A DNA stretch of 35,656 nucleotides from Chara braunii (lineage: Eukaryota; Streptophyta; Charophyceae; Charales; Characeae): NCBI GenBank assembly GCA_003427395.1, contig BFEA01000101.1, positions 2,467,430 through 2,503,085 of the forward strand, given 5' to 3'. Within the stretch, counting starts at the first letter, position 1; each line of letters opens with the position of its first letter. The notes beneath the pieces are model-generated. The model was given only the letters and a program-made list of their open reading frames with translations, did no database searches and was not told where the DNA came from. Positions 20,773 through 31,183 of the stretch are shown here, one piece after another. A program made the translations under genes and the position numbers.

Positions 20773-21157
20773 GTGGTGATGTGTTGGGAACAGCGGCATG
20801 ACCACGATAGTCACTTCCGCTGGGAGCTCATCTTCGGCCCGGATATCACCCGATGGTCCTTCCGCTTTTATTTCGTAGATGTAAATGGGAAGACCGTCGT
20901 CGATTTCCACGTGGCGCTCGACTACAACAAGCGTCTTTTGGCATATGTTCTCATGTGGGTGAAGAAGACGGGGGATGCGGTCCCCGATGACACATCCAAT
21001 CCGGGGGTGGACATCATCACCGACACATCATTTTGAACTTCATGGCCCACCCGGCGACCGAGCACACCAACAGGCTCGGCATGGGGGACTTCTACTACAC
21101 GTACCTAGATCCGTTGCTTATCGGACGTCGTTATCTCTACGACGAAATTCGACTATA
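20773..21157 (+). pseudogene. Frameshifted coding-like fragment, unrecognised
   Basis: The frame from 20773 reads FRWELIFGPDITRWSFRFYF, then VDFHVALDYNKRLLAYVLMW, then VKKTGDAVPDDTSNPG, and stops at 21036. A second frame reads on with FMAHPATEHTNRLGMGDFYY and TYLDPLLIGRRYLYDEIRL to a stop near 21157. Both parts have the mixed composition of a real protein (Trp, Tyr, Phe and charged residues), unlike the surrounding repeat frames, and a one-base shift near 21030 would separate them. I recognise no domain. There is no clear start: the Met at 20773 may be internal. A (GA)n-rich stretch lies just upstream (20680-20730). It could be a captured gene fragment or a transposon's accessory gene. Confidence 0.4.
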
Positions 21158-21693
21158 GGACCTCAACCAATAAACAATGTTGTGTGACGCTTTCTATGTG
21201 TCTTTGGCGATGTTGGTTTGCCACCTCTGAGTGTGCATGAGGAACGACCGGTAATGCCCCACGTGTCAGTTGAGCACCTGACGTCAAGAATTAGTAGCAT
21301 GCAGCTGTTAATCAGCACATGCAACGGGAGTGAGGCACATTTCATTTATCGAGTGGACAACAAGGTGTAGTGAAGATGTAAATGGACGGTGTCGATGGAA
21401 AGGTCTTGTGTTTGGTGTGATGATGATGTAGACGTTGTGTCCATTCTGTTCGACAGATATCCTGTTCGGGGAAGGGGTGGACGATTGGAGAGTTTTCATT
21501 TATCGCAATACCTTCGTTTAGTTGGTTGTGTGGACAACGTCGACAATATAACATGCCATGTTGTAATCCCATTGGCCTGTTGTCCGATAATTCAATCTCG
21601 TTTATGACAATTGAGTGCTTCTGTCCTTAACTTGGAAGCTTCGTTTTCACAACATTTGAAGTAAATGACTCCTTTGAAGATATGTATCGTCGC

Positions 21694-21696
<3 letters not shown>

Positions 21697-21775
<79 letters not shown>

Positions 21776-21811
21776 ACACACGCATATATGCGTGCGTGCC
21801 TTTATGTGTAT

Positions 21812-21842
<31 letters not shown>

Positions 21843-21925
21843 AGAGTGTCTGCGAGTGTGTGTGTGTGTGTGTTTGTGTGTATGTGTGTGTGTCTGTGCA
21901 TGTGTGCGCGTTTGTGCATGTGTGT
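21697..21925. repeat. (CA)n then (TG)n microsatellite pair
   Basis: About 80 bp of CA (21697-21780), then a short GCATATATGCGTGC centre, then TG-rich DNA to about 21925. The two halves are complementary, so the block is a low-complexity palindrome. Confidence 0.9.
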
Positions 21926-22138
21926 GAACAAAAAGTCCGAAGGTCATAATGTGAAATCGATGGTGAGAAGGCGTCCTGCCTTGCAATTTGTTTCCGGCGG
22001 GTTTTTTTTTTTGCCATTTTCGTCTTCTCTTTCCTGCCCTTTCGTTTTTTGTCCTTCAACAAAATTGTTGATCCTTATGCGTCTGCTTCTCTCCTCTCTC
22101 ATGTTCGTCGGTGACCATAATCACTCACCACAAATATT

Positions 22139-22380
22139 GATTGGAGAGAGAGAGAGAGGGGAAGGGGAAAGAGAGAGGGTAGAGAGAGAGAGAGACAAAG
22201 AGAGAGAGAGAAAGAGAGACCGACAGTGACAGAAATCTGTTAAACAATTTCGAATTGAGAGGATTATGCGTCATCCTTCAAGAGAGAGAGAGAGACAAAG
22301 AGAGAGAGAGAAAGAGAGACCGACAGTGAAAGAAATCTGTTAAACAATTTCGAATTGAGAGGATTATGCGCCATCCCTCA
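22139..22380. repeat. GA-rich tract with a 100-bp tandem duplication
   Basis: 22181-22280 is repeated at 22281-22380 with about three mismatches (GACCGACAGTGA followed by AGAAATCTGTTAAACAATTT). The second copy touches the 3' end of the transposase relic. Confidence 0.85.
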
Positions 22381-23593
22381 CATGCCATACCCTTGCGAAC
22401 AACCCTAAGAAACGCTGCCACGGGCTCAACCACGAAGCTCCGTGTAGACGTGCATGATGCGCGACATGACCGATGAGGCATTCCCTCAACTCCTTTCCCA
22501 AAGCCAGGACGCATACAGCGTCTTCCCTTGGAGGTGGTGGAGGACCAGCAGGTCGTGTGCGCGTCACACGCCGTCTGTAGCGGCGCCTGCTTTGCCCGTT
22601 GGAATCATCGTTGTCGCTCTCATCCGATAAGACTTTCAGATTCACCTGCTCTTTCGAATCCACCATGATGTTGTGAAAGATGCAGATGGTCATGAACTCT
22701 TTGCACAATGTGTTCACATTGGCAATTTGTCGCTGCATGAAGTTCCTCTACATTGCCTTCAGTCTCCTAAAAGTGCGTTCAATGCATGAATGTACGGACG
22801 TGTGACAATCGTCGTACACTTGCTCCTATGGTGTCTTGTCGCTCCCTCCAATGGGTCTCATCAACCAAGGCAACTGCGGGTAACGTTCGTCAGTTGGGAG
22901 ATACCTACGCACCATTCGTCCACCGTGAAGGACTTCACTCCCTGTTGCGAATACCCTCATGCCTCGTTGTGTTTGTCGATAAAGAGGGGAGACTCAGAGG
23001 ACACGACTGTCGTGAACAGATCCAGGACTGCCCACATACACACTCGAAATATGATACTCGTTATTGCATACCACTTGTGCAACTGTAGGAAATTGTCCAG
23101 TCCGATCGTAATAGCAATCTCGTCTCTCATTCCTTGGTTTCTCGATGTAGACGTTGGGTGTGATCAATTGCCCCGACACAATCAGGGAATCCTTTTCGTT
23201 CGAAAGCATCAAGTATTTTTTAAAGTTTTTGATCGGTTGGGAGTTGAAGGAGATGGCCGTACTCCTTGACTAGGGCATCAACGATGTCCTCGTTGCTACG
23301 GAGTGTGCTAGCAGGTCCGAGTCCCAAGGAATGTGCCGATTGCCTATAGAAACCTCTACATGCCCAACGGATGAGCGAGCAAACATATGGGTTGCCAGCA
23401 CAGACTGTCTCCAATTTTTCTCCTGCCTCTGGATATGAGGAGCGTTGCGAGTGAGCACGTCATGAAACAATGGATGGGGGAGTCTACAAAACTGTTGGAA
23501 CACCTTCTTATCTTGCCCACCCACCTTTTGGAGATCCTTCCGCACACCACATTTGCGTTGCATAACCCAAATTTTTTGTCCGCCATCCATCAC
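22364..23593 (-). pseudogene. PIF/Harbinger-type DDE transposase relic
   Basis: Fragments in several minus-strand frames follow the DDE_4 order of PIF/Harbinger transposases. N-terminal part: FCRLPHPLFHDVLTRNAPHI (about 23470), then IVDALVKEYGHLLQLP (about 23240). Catalytic core: GFPDCVGAIDHT with the first Asp codon at 23163-23165, then FPTVAQVV, then VGSPGSVHDSRVL with the second Asp at 23009-23011, then DERYPQLPWLMRP, then CIERTFRRLKAM with the Glu at 22778-22780. C-terminal: FMTICIFHNIMVDS and an acidic/Arg-rich tail ending at 22364. All three catalytic residues are visible, but the frame breaks just after the first Asp and at least twice upstream, and TAG stops lie at 22826-22828 and 22748-22750. 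It cannot make a full protein. The Myb-like partner gene usual for this superfamily was not seen. Family identity is confident; subfamily is not. Confidence 0.85.
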
Positions 23594-23597
23594 AATC

Positions 23598-24246
23598 GGT
23601 TATCGGGTAGCTGAAAATTCCGGAATGAAAATTCTGAAGTGAGAGTTTTGGGCAGTCTAAAAATCCTGAATGGTCATGAAGTGGTGAAAGGTCCGAAGAC
23701 CTTGAAAACCACCTGTTTAGGCAGGTTGTATCCTGAAGTGGTGAATGATGTCCTGAAGTGGTCAAGTGAGAGTTTTTGGCAGTCTGAAAATCCTGAATGG
23801 TGAAAGGGGTGAAGACCATGAAAACCACCATTCACCACTTGAGGATGTAGCCTGCCTAAACAGGTGGTTTTCAGGGTTTTAGGAAATTTCACCACTTCAG
23901 GACCATTCAGAATTTTCAAACATGAATGGTCCTGAAGTGGTGAAAGGTCCGAAGACCCTGAAAACCACTTGTTTAGGCAGTCTGAAAATCCTGAATGGTT
24001 CTGAAGTGGTGAAAGGTCTGAAGACCATGAAAAATACCCTTCACCACTTGAGGATGCAGCCTGCCTAAACAGGTGGTTTTCAGGGTCTTCGGAGCTTTCA
24101 CCATTTCAGGACCATTCAGGATTTTCATACCTGAATGGTCCTGAAGTGGTGAAAGGTCCGAAGACCCTGAAAACCACCTGTTTAGGCAGGCTGAAGTGGT
24201 GAAGGGTGTCTTGAAGTGGTGATGAAAAATACCACTGTTGTTAACC
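23598..24246 (+). mobile_element. Foldback non-autonomous element, copy 2 (expanded)
   Basis: Starts GGTTATCGGGTAGCTGAAAA and ends GATGAAAAATACCACTGTTG followed by TTAACC. The interior holds many direct and inverted copies of CCTGAAGTGGTGAAAGGTC, GAAGACCCTGAAAACCAC and CTGTTTAGGCAGG, more than in the 374-bp copy at 10141-10514. It begins within a few bases of the transposase relic's N-terminal end. Frames on the minus strand only read the repeat words. Confidence 0.75.
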
Positions 24247-24908
24247 TTCTCTCCCATCCATATGAGTCTCGATTCTGCTAGCAGTCACGGATGTCAATGA
24301 CATGTCATGCATCACCGCACCAACAAACAGCTAGAGGGCCACGAACATGCCTTGCAGGCACATCGGCACCTCAATTGTCGCTTAGATGACGATCATCGCC
24401 ACGATGTTCTTATGGTTCATCCATTGCAGGAGGATGAAAACCAGTAGGAACGACGAATCGTCTCAGTCATCCAATTGCGGGTCCATGCCTTCGCTGCAAG
24501 TGTCGGCGTCGTAAGAACTTTGGGCAGGGAGCAGTTGGATACAACCGTGATGGTGACCACCGGATGTGAGGCGCAGGAACGCCGATAAGATGGCGTGCGA
24601 AAACCATCATGTTCCAAGGACAACCCGAGGACGAACGTCACCCCCACGATCTGGGTATAAAAGTTATAGGTCTCAACATGAGGTGACAAAAGTTGCTTCA
24701 TGATTTTAGCAAAGGGTAAAGGGGAAGGTAGCAAGTGACAGCCTAACAATGAATTCGGGACTCTTAGCAGTTGGAACTGAGATGTACGAACCTATAACTG
24801 AAATGACGTGGGGGTACTCAAGTCTATGACTATATTAGAAGGGGCTGAACTCAAGCAAGGTAAACTGGAGCGGTGGCTTGGCATAGCACAAGGTTATGGA
24901 ACGACCAG
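24247..24908. other. No gene identified
   Basis: A 110-codon minus frame (24417-24749) has no motif I know and no upstream support. The rest is unremarkable mixed sequence. Confidence 0.4.
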
Positions 24909-25219
24909 TTCGTCAAAATTGACGTATTTTATTTTCTGAACGAAATTGAAACCGAGTTTTTTAGCCCAAAAGTCGTCAAAATTTGTTGTTCCTGAGGGTC
25001 CGGCGTTTGTAAAACGTTGGACCCCCTAGCTTTACATGGACATAGCTTGAGACCAGGTACCTCCAGGTAGGATTGCGTGCACGTACCTGGTCTCAAGCTA
25101 GGTCCATGTACAGTCAGGGGGTCCAGCATTTTTGGGAACAACAAATTTTGACGACTTTTGGGCTAAAAAACTTGGTTTCAATTTTGTTCAAAAAATAAAA
25201 GATGTTCATTTTGACGAAA
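24909..25219. mobile_element. Foldback MITE-like palindrome
   Basis: Arms 24909-25060 and 25083-25219 are reverse complements, with few mismatches and one short left-arm insertion near 25010. Shared words are TTCGTCAAAAT, TTTTTTAGCCCAAAAGTCG, TCGTCAAAATTTGTTGTTCC, TACATGGAC-TAGCTTGAGA and GACCAGGTAC. The spacer is about 22 bp. No clear target duplication at the edges. Confidence 0.8.
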
Positions 25220-26689
25220 TGGCAGTTATGGGCATATGGTAAACCTTGAGGTGTGGTACTTGGCCTCAAGGAGTTCGAGGCAGCGATGGGATGGCGGAAA
25301 GGATTATTGGAGGTTTGCAACATTGAGGGAGAAACTACTGGTGGAGCTGCTAGTGGTCTGCAAGGTTGAAGGAGAAGGTATTGAAGGAGGAACAAACCAT
25401 CCTTATCTAAGGCTAAGGGGGTTTTGCCTTAGTAGTACTGGAATAAAGTTGGATCGGCTGGAGAAGATAGAGGTCTGCACGGAGGTTGAAGGTAGATTTT
25501 GGGGGCTACAACCATAACGAGCAACCATAGCCATAGTCCACTTCCGCGACCTCGTGGGGAGACGGTGCCGATTTTTTTTTCTGTAGCCATGCAACCGATT
25601 GAAGAAGGTGATGCTGCCAAAAGTTTGGCAGACTGACATTACCTCTCAAGGGGGTTATTCCACCGGAATTTTCGTGCGGCAACGACCATTATTTGCAGTC
25701 GGGTTATGCTGCCGAAATCTTAGCACTTTGGCGGTACTAAATTATGGAGGGAGGTGCTGTCGTTTTTACGGTATGGTGGTGATAGCATTTTTCAGTGGGA
25801 GAATGCTGCTCGGTTGATGACGGGAAGCGTTTTCTTTTAGGGAATGTGTCGCTGGTTTGACAATGCGGTATTTGCCATTTTGAGTTAGGGGTCGGGGTGG
25901 TACCAGCTATAGTATACGCTTGGGACTTGACTCCAAGGGTGGTGTTCAACTATGTTTTGCAATATGTTTTTTTTTTTATAGGAATGTGGCAGGTGTGATC
26001 GGCAGTCTTGGGACATGTTTGGTGGTGACTTTCTTGAGTGAGCCAAGGCACGTTCAGTACTACTTAACTTAAAATCAGTTGAATGACTCAGACTCCCCTT
26101 TATAAGCATGTGATCATACACTTTGCTTGACCCTGTTTGGTTTGAACGTTCAAAAAAAAAGCTAGAGGAAAAGGTGTGAGGGTCATATATGTGAAAGGTG
26201 AGGTCTAACTTGAGTACGAGATTGCACTGTTTTCTTTTGAACTTTTTTTTTTTTTTGCGTATTATATCGCTAAGTATAAGGATGTTTGCAAAGGATATTG
26301 ATTTATGCCTATTTGGGACTAAGGAAAAATGATTGTCTTCTTTCTACCTATCATCTGTCTGCTTGTCAGAACGACTTATGTTTTGAAAATTGTTAATTAA
26401 GTGGGCATCGTAAAAAAATTTGATTCAAATAAAAAATACAACTTTAAATCGACTTAACATTTCAAGTTCCCTAAGGTCTACCCATTATATCCCGAATGAC
26501 CTCATTTGTCTATACTTGTCCAAATGGTTCTCATCCTTTATCTCCTTCAACTTTTTTTGTCTAAGTTACCTTGAGATTATGAAAAATAAGAAAAATTGAA
26601 ATTTACTCACGGTGGACACGTTCTCTCTCTAAGAAGCATATGTGGCGAAGTTTCTTTGTTTGAAATCAAAACTCATGTTTTCATAACTG
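25220..26689. other. No gene identified; repeat-like interior
   Basis: 25240-25520 is purine-rich. A perfect 7-bp hairpin, CTAAGGC/GCCTTAG, lies near 25408-25432. 25600-25860 has several GTGCTGTCG / ATGCTGCCG words that resemble the tail-module core of the large family, but without its spacing. 26000-26660 is AT-rich with nothing I can name. Confidence 0.4.
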
Positions 26690-27870
26690 TCAGGTGACAG
26701 TTCCCCTGGACCAACAACCGATTTTTGTGTCCCCTCCCACGACCGCGAGAGTGTCTCTTTTGAAACTAGCAAGAATATCGTTTGAGTGGACCAAACGCAA
26801 CGGTATTGCCGCTAGGGTTGATCCCAAGTTTGGTAGTCTCGCTGCTGGTGCTGGTTTTATGTGTGATACTTGCGCTGGTGGAGCTAGTTCGTAGGCCCGT
26901 AGCAAAAAATTAGGTTTGGTAGAAACCCTCTGATCTAAATCCAGGTATAGCCAAAGTGCATATCGTCGTCACTTAGGCTGTTAGTGTTGACTCCAGGCCT
27001 AGTAGTACTGCAACGGATGCAATTTATCGAGAGTATGCGCAGGCATGCGACTTAAGGTCGCTTTTTCTGAAACACTTTTGATTTATTATTATTAATCTTC
27101 GTTAAGAATTGCGTTAACCCTTCGCAAAAAATTCAACAACACGTTTCACTATTCCCACCCTGAGTGGTTCATGTCGTTAAGTACTTTAACAACCATAACT
27201 TGGATTACAGTCAAGTTTGAATAATAAAAAATAAAAAAACGGAATAAAACCTGGAACATTGGAGGATGAGCATCTTGACCAAAAGTGTAATCAGTCCTCT
27301 CCGGTTGAACCGGTTACTCCCATAGAGTGTGTCACAGCCTACCGAACAAGTGTGGTAAATTGACATATTGTCGAGGGTCTGAATGCCTGAGTGGTTAAGG
27401 TCATTGAATCCTTGGACAACCATACTTTGAATTGCAGTCAAGTTTAAATAATAATAATAAACAATAATAAAATTAAAAAATGAGATCAGGCCTGGAACAT
27501 TGGAGAATGACCATTCTGACCAAAATTGTAATCAATCCTCTCCGGTTGAACCGGTTACTCCTACAAAGCGGATCACAGCCTACCAAACTGGTGTGGTAAA
27601 TTAACACATTGCGGAGGACCTGAATGGTCGAGTGGTTCAGACCGTCGAATCCTTTGACAACCATATCTTGGATTGCAATCAAGTTTGAATAATAATATAA
27701 TAAACAATAATAAAAATAAAAAGACTGGTGTAGACCTGGAAGATTGGAGGATAACCATCCCGACCAAGAGTGTAATTAGTCCTCACCATTTGAACTGGTT
27801 AGACTGCTACCAGCTATGTAGTAGTAGTTTGTGCACTAAGCACCAAATAGGAGGAAAAACTCAGGATACA
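26690..27870. repeat. Left arm of a large inverted repeat
   Basis: The reverse complement of 26690-27160 aligns with 28600-29060, including GACACTC and GTGGGAGGGGACAC, CCTGGAGTCAACAC and AGTGAAACGTGT. The inner half carries tandem units of about 240 bp. Sequence identity is only moderate, so the arms are old. Confidence 0.75.
27175..27805. repeat. About 2.6 tandem units of roughly 240 bp
   Basis: Each unit has a TTG-ATTGCA-TCAAGTTT word, an AATAATAATA-rich stretch, CTGGAACATTGGAG, TCTCCGGTTGAACCGGTTAC, ACAGCCTACC and GAATGGTCGAGTGGTT. Starts are near 27195, 27428 and 27665. One inverted unit lies at 28330-28570. Confidence 0.8.
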
Positions 27871-28299
27871 AATGTTGGTGGTGACTAGAGTATGCTCTCG
27901 TTGACAATCGGATTCGGTACCTCGGTTCTCCAACTGGAAAAATATCAGGGCATTTATGTTCTATTTTTTTAACAACGTTGTGAATTTGCATGCAGGATTT
28001 CTGCCTTTTTTATCATCAATTTTTGCCCATAGAGAGAGATAGAGCAAAACTTACTTGCACATAAACACCAAGAGCGAGGTGGTCTCACGACCTTGCAGCG
28101 AGGAGTGTGTGGGTGCTGTTTGCAGCAAATTGAGTGAGCGAGTGCCGTTGAGTTGGGTTGTGTGGACTTCTCATACCTTGCCGTTGCAATTGGTCTCTAG
28201 AGAGAGAGAGTTTACGTGCAATCTAGTAAGCTAGATTTTTAAGGTATGGATAACTCATCTCATGTCCCATGGTTGTTTGACGTTCTTTTGGTGGACTAA

Positions 28300-29065
28300 C
28301 CGGCCTGGTATGGCTACGTTGTCGGAGGGTCCGACATTCAAACCCTCCGCAGTGTGTCAATTTATCATACCGGTTTGGTAGGTTGTCACCCACTGCACTC
28401 TGTGGGAGTAACCGGTTCAACTGAAAAGGACTAATTACACTTTTGGTCAGGATGATCATCCTCCAATATTCCACATTTAATCCCGTCTTTTTATTTTTAT
28501 CATTGTTTGTTATTATTATTCATACTTGATTGCAATCCAAGGTATGGTTGTCAAAGGATTCGACGGCATGAACCACTCGAGGTGGGATTAGTGAAACGTG
28601 TCGATGAATTTTTTGTGAAAGGTTCGCACAATTTCTCATGAAAAATAGTAATAATAAATAAAAAGTGATTTAATAAAGCGATCTTGAGCCGCAGACTTGT
28701 GTATACTCTCAAGGAATTGCGTTCGCTGCAGCATTACCGGGCTTGGAGTCATCACCAATAGCCTAAGTGGCGGTTGTATGCACTTTGGTTAGACGTGGAT
28801 CTAGACCAGAGGGCTCCCGTCAAGCCTAAAATTGTGCTACAGGCTTATGAACCAACTCCACCTGCGGGAGTCTGACACCTGAAACCGACACCAACAACGA
28901 GATTATCGGACTTGGGATCAGCCCCTGCGGCAGTACCGTCGCATCTGGTCTACTTCGACGACATTCTCTTGAGCTTCAGAAGGGACACTCGCGTGGTTGT
29001 GGGAGGGGACACGCGAGCTAGTTGTCGGCCGAGGGGAGCTACCATCGGGCACAACTCGAAGTGGA
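28300..29065. repeat. Right arm of the large inverted repeat
   Basis: Mirror of the left arm: one tandem unit (28330-28570), then the outer segment to about 29065. Between the arms, 27870-28300 holds a short GA run and no gene. Confidence 0.75.
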
Positions 29066-29106
29066 CCATTTTGTGGGAGGGTACTTGCTCGGTGGAGACG
29101 ACCTAA

Positions 29107-29640
29107 CTTCTCAGGTTCGAGCTTCGTGCTTGGGCGAGGAGGAAAAGTATCCTAGACCGGCCTAGAGGGTGAGACACGCAACACTTTAAGTAATGCATCT
29201 GATTAAGAATCAACCTATCATAAAAAAAGGTAAAAATGTATGGAGACGAGTGTGTGCGTGCCCAATTTTAAGTCGACCGTAGGGGGGAATGAATGACTTT
29301 GACAACGAGTGTCATTAAGTCATAACTTAGACATTCCGACTACTTTGTCAGCTGCATCGAGATTATTGTCGAAACCAACTTTCGTTGCCAGCTCAGTCAA
29401 GTTTGACCTTAGGTGGTTGAGTTTTTATTTCGATTTTATGTTTTTAGTTATACCATGTGGTGCTTGGGTGTTGAATCTTATATATATGCTTATTGACTAC
29501 GATCAATTCCTTTTGATGAATTGAGTGCGGTTATTATCCTTTTTTTTTGCTAGTGTTTAAAAGATTAGGATTGAGTTGTGAGTTTCACGCTTGATTGAGA
29601 TCGTCCTAGTTGATCGACATCCGTTTCGTAGCCAGGAGAT
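29107..29640. other. No gene identified
   Basis: AT-rich, with a short TA spot near 29480 and poly-T at 29540. Small open frames show no motif. Confidence 0.4.
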
Positions 29641-30040
29641 CAACGTCCTAGGGAACGAATGATGTTTGGGTTCATATGACGTTTTACCCAAGCGTACCTA
29701 TAGTGCATCGAACGAGCAAATGTTCTCGACTGACCTACCTCTGCGTTTGCATATAAAAACTTTCTCATGTGGGTCAGTAGCTCGGTAGGGGTCCCTTAGG
29801 GTGGTGACAACCACGTTTTGCAAAAAAGGTGAGAGCCGATGCGCCCGACACCATTACTTTGCGTTGTCGCACGGTGTCGACAATGCGTTGCTCAACGCCA
29901 CCCACTACGTTGGGTCGGTTGTTCCTTAGGAAAGGTAGGTTGTGCCTCACGGGAACCTATCCTGACGTAGGGGACCGCGAGAGGTATGACTGGTGCACTC
30001 GGCTAGAGCGTCTTGGCGGTTCATGGGATTATTTACGTGT
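29640..30040 (+). repeat. Partial copy D of the distal segment of the large family
   Basis: Matches 12130-12370 (GACCTACCTCTGCG, TAGCTCG, GGGTGGTGACAACC, then GTGCCTCACGGGAACCTATC, GTAGGGG and GCACTCGGC). A hairpin unit (29832-29935) is inserted in the middle. Confidence 0.6.
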
Positions 30041-30500
30041 CGTCTCTAAGTTGCTTAGTTTTATTTTGTTTACTCATGTGTTATATGGTCGAGAGGGCTT
30101 TCGCCTTTTGCGAAGAAGGTGAGAGCCGATGCGCTCGACACTGGTACTTTGCGTTGTCGCACGGTGTCGACAATGCGTCGCTCAATGCCACCCACCGCGT
30201 TGGGTCGGTTGTTTGTTCCTCCGGTCTTTCGAAAACCGAAAGGACAATGAGAGAGCCGATGTACTCGACACCGGTACTTTGTGTTGTCACACAGTGTCGA
30301 CAATGCATCATGCAATGCCATCGACCCCGTTGGGTCGGTTGTTCCTCCGGTCTTTCGAAAGTCAGAATGGCAATGCTCCACTTTTCTTTTCTGGTCTGGC
30401 CTACTCCGCCTTTCCTATAACGGAGAACATTGTTTTTTTTTCAGTTGTTTATTCCTCCGGTCTTTCGAAAGCCTGAAGGACAATGCTCCACTTTCCTTGG
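29832..30500 (+). repeat. Dispersed/tandem hairpin units GAGAGCCGATG...GTGTCGACAATGC
   Basis: Three units at 29832, 30121 and 30251 each carry a stem: CGACACC/GGTGTCG (29846/29873), CGACACTG/CGGTGTCG (30136/30162) and CGACAC/GTGTCG (30266/30294). A companion word, CCTCCGGTCTTTCGAAA, follows at about 30217, 30346 and 30454, with CTTTCG/CGAAAG able to pair. Frames across it are not genes. Confidence 0.7.
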
Positions 30501-31183
30501 CTCTACAGTGAATGATTACAAGGGCGGAGTTAAGCAAAGCGCTATTGAGGGTAGTATCACGTTGGTTGAGTACGAATAGGACTTTGGAGAAGCTGGTCTC
30601 CCTACCTAATGCTCGGTAGCAATAATCGCAGGAGATGGGCAGTGGGTTTGAAGGTGGAAGGAGCAGCCATGCTAGTTAATGGGTTCCTATTTGGACCCCC
30701 CCCGACCGTTTTAGGTGGGGATCATGTAGTCGGGTTGGCAACAGAGTAGGTCGGGCAGTAGTTATATAGGTACGTTTAACTAGATGGACAGGTTGATCTT
30801 TTTCGGTTAGTTGGTGGGTGTAAGCTAGAGGCAATTTCCCTTGCCTCCTGGCTTGGCGGTTTTACTGGTTTGTGTTTGGTTCTAGGGCCATGGTGACCCT
30901 TTATTTTGTAGCCTATGATTAGTTAGGGGTATGCGGGTCTGTGATAATTTTGTTGTTTTCCTTTTCCGTTTTCGTTTTGGTGTTTTTTTTTTGTTTGTGT
31001 TCGACTTTTCTTGGCCATGTTGGCTTCTTATTCCCAGGGTTGGGATGTGTCAGGGCAGCGGTCTTGATTACAGTGTCCCAAGGCCTGCACCTAAGATGGG
31101 TAATGGTCCCAGTACCAGTTCTTTCATTTTTACCGGGTTGATTTGTTGAGGAATTCTCGGCCTCTCTTTTTGTTGCAATAAGA

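Noticed and set aside
21665-21986. Frames of repeated Thr-His or Cys-Val across the CA/TG tract
   Set aside because: Pure translation of a microsatellite.
24417-24749. 110-codon minus-strand frame as a gene
   Set aside because: No recognisable motif, no sign of splicing partners, and it lies in unremarkable sequence between two foldback elements.
28912-29106. DDILLSFRRDTRVVVGGDT frame, similar to the minus strand of 26690-26905
   Set aside because: They are the two arms of the large inverted repeat. Codon-by-codon comparison shows many first- and second-position changes, and the longer right-arm reading has a stop, so protein selection is not supported.
30070-30476. Overlapping frames on both strands over 30013-30511
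   Set aside because: They arise from the tandem hairpin units and repeat the same words.
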